A stretch of 64,000 nucleotides of DNA from Aquibacillus rhizosphaerae (GTDB taxonomy: Bacteria > Bacillota > Bacilli > Bacillales > Amphibacillaceae). The notes below the pieces were generated by a model. That model had not been told where the DNA came from, did not search any database, and saw nothing but the letters and a program-made list of their open reading frames with translations. Every line of letters starts with the position of its first letter. Positions within the stretch are counted from its first letter, which is position 1. Location of the stretch: the NCBI RefSeq assembly GCF_030282825.1, contig NZ_JASTZU010000018.1, positions 124,001-188,000 of the forward strand, written 5' to 3'. A program made the translations under genes and the position numbers. Below are positions 63,015 through 64,000 of the stretch, piece after piece.

Positions 63015-63287
63015 GTGATACGTGCACATTTAATTGTTAGTGGAATGGTCCAAGGAGTTGGATTTCGTGCAACTACTCAAATGCAAGCAGATAAAATTGG
63101 AGTTAATGGATGGGTTAAGAACCTGTCAGATGGTACCGTTGAAATAGAAGTAGAAGGAAAACCAGAAAAGGTTTATCAACTGATTGATATCATTAAAGAA
63201 GGACCAAGTCGATTTATAAAAGTGAACGACGTTCATGTTGAAGTTTATGAAGACCTGAAAGGTTATGATTCATTTTCAGTAAAATAG
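63015..63287 (+). CDS. acyP: Acylphosphatase
   Basis: A 90-residue acylphosphatase that hydrolyses carboxyl-phosphate bonds. The catalytic Arg is in MVQGVGFRATTQMQA and the catalytic Asn in GWVKNLSDGTVEIE. The normal family length is about 90. GAGGTG lies 6 bases before GTG 63015; the GTG at 63006 and ATG at 63009 are inside or next to the ribosome site and are less likely starts. Confidence 0.92.
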   Translation: MIRAHLIVSGMVQGVGFRATTQMQADKIGVNGWVKNLSDGTVEIEVEGKPEKVYQLIDIIKEGPSRFIKVNDVHVEVYEDLKGYDSFSVK

Positions 63288-63381
63288 TAAATTTTATTTC
63301 ATTATTTATGCAAGTGCTAATTTGACTCCCATAGGAAACTAAATATACATTCTTTGACATATATAAATGTTCAGCATGAAA

Positions 63382-63407
63382 AGAGGCTGACTTCGTAGTC
63401 AGCCTCT
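63382..63407 (-). terminator. Terminator of the ferredoxin gene
   Basis: AGAGGCTGACT and AGTCAGCCTCT with a TCGT loop; T's follow on the minus strand. Confidence 0.75.
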
Positions 63408-63455
63408 AATACCTTTATAATTGCATGAAGGAATAAGTACGTTTTACTCGGTTAC

Positions 63456-63695
63456 TTATTTTTCTTCAAAAAACTTACGATTTAACGCAATGTATTCGTG
63501 CTCTTTGTCAGGCACTTCATCTTCCATGTAAATTGCTTCTACAGGACATACTGCTTCACAAGCCCCACAATCAATACATATATCTGGATCGATATAGAAC
63601 ATATCTTTTCCTTCTTCTATACAATCTACAGGACAAACTTCAACACATTCGCCTGCTTTCTCTTGTTCACAAGGTGATACGATTACAAAAGCCAA
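63456..63695 (-). CDS. fdx: Ferredoxin with two cluster-binding motifs
   Basis: A 79-residue bacterial ferredoxin. The first cysteine group is C9 with CVEVCPVDC, the second is CIDCGACEAVCPVEAIY. The spacing fits a 7Fe-type (3Fe-4S plus 4Fe-4S) ferredoxin, since the first motif has a gap. It is a general electron carrier. AAAGGAGGAAA precedes the ATG and a terminator follows. Confidence 0.92.
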   Translation of the reverse strand: MAFVIVSPCEQEKAGECVEVCPVDCIEEGKDMFYIDPDICIDCGACEAVCPVEAIYMEDEVPDKEHEYIALNRKFFEEK

Positions 63696-63916
63696 GAAAA
63701 TTTCCTCCTTTATTAAAACTTAGTTCAATTTTAGCATACAAGCTGTTTATCATGTAATATTATAGCCTATTTATTCCATTATAGAAAAGTATTTTTATTA
63801 TTTTCTCTTAGTATGTGTCTAAATAAAATTAATACTGAGTCAATTAACTACCTTTTTTTAACTTAATAGGCAAGTGTATCATATAGTATTTTTATAAGCG
63901 ATAAAGGAGGGTTCTC

Positions 63917-64000
63917 ATGCAAGTTACTGTTCGACAAGGTGACTCTTTATGGTATTATAGTCAGCTTTTTCAATTACCAATGCGGTTAATCTTGGATTCA
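63917..64000 (+). CDS. LysM-domain protein, N-terminal fragment
   Basis: The window ends 28 codons into this gene. MQVTVRQGDSLWYYSQLFQL matches the start of a LysM peptidoglycan-binding domain (VxxGDSLW pattern) without a signal peptide before it. Such starts occur in spore-associated YaaH/SleL-like and YdhD-like glycosidases and in other LysM cell-wall proteins. AAAGGAGGG precedes the ATG. The catalytic part lies outside. Confidence 0.75.
   Translation, partial: MQVTVRQGDSLWYYSQLFQLPMRLILDS

Overview
The window is AT-rich chromosomal DNA from a low-GC, spore-former-like Firmicute, most probably a member of the Bacillaceae related to Oceanobacillus or Virgibacillus. Support comes from the AGGAGG ribosome sites, the many TTG/GTG starts, IspA-type intracellular protease, a SLAP-domain protein, a YitT-family protein, an ECF sigma/anti-sigma pair with Sigma_reg domains, and YrkE/F/H/I/J-like sulfur genes. 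No rRNA, tRNA or CRISPR array was seen.

Layout. 1-2.2 kb: end of a glycogen phosphorylase gene and a GH13 alpha-glycosidase. 2.3-9.8 kb: ABC exporter, flavodoxin-like protein, uppP, an Fpg/Nei-type glycosylase, a phage-like amidase. 9.9-13.4 kb: membrane-bound PstS-like protein, an MhqO-type dioxygenase behind an MhqR-like operator, intracellular subtilisin. 13.6-15.6 kb: SLAP protein, an orphan tyrosine recombinase behind a LexA-like palindrome, small genes. 15.8-19.3 kb: YitT protein, ECF sigma factor with its membrane anti-sigma factor and a self-type promoter, small lipoprotein. 19.5-24.8 kb: copper-resistance locus csoR-copA-copZ and a second CopB-type ATPase. 25.2-27.8 kb: zinc-ribbon protein, XerS-like recombinase, then decayed recombinase and HTH genes.

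26.8-53.4 kb lies between two copies of a 77-bp direct repeat (73/77 identical). It contains an Mrr-like nuclease, cupin, ferritin-like and OsmC proteins, a two-component/thiol-redox operon, and a large reactive-sulfur regulon: two partly duplicated operons (rhodanese, TusA-rhodanese, DsrE, rhodanese-persulfide dioxygenase, TusA; one copy also has glutaredoxin and TauE), an MFS transporter, a frameshifted SLC13 transporter, a CstR-type persulfide sensor overlapping a rhodanese-like gene without the active-site cysteine, and a CoA-disulfide reductase-rhodanese-TusA triple fusion. Eight copies of a 16-bp operator (ATACCC-N4-GGGTAT type) sit in front of these genes, while the copper locus has a 17-bp version. 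The genes together predict sensing of persulfide by CstR, sulfur transfer by TusA/rhodanese, oxidation by the MBL dioxygenase, reduction by the flavoprotein and export by TauE.

53.8-64 kb: alpha/beta hydrolase, FAD-Rieske oxidoreductase, two U32 proteins of the tRNA-hydroxylation type, small membrane proteins (one with an in-frame stop), a lipoprotein, P1-family peptidase, acylphosphatase, ferredoxin and the start of a LysM gene. Several genes carry point lesions (SLC13 frameshift, esterase nonsense codon, sortase without a standard start, 105-residue membrane protein with TGA); these may be real decay or sequencing errors.
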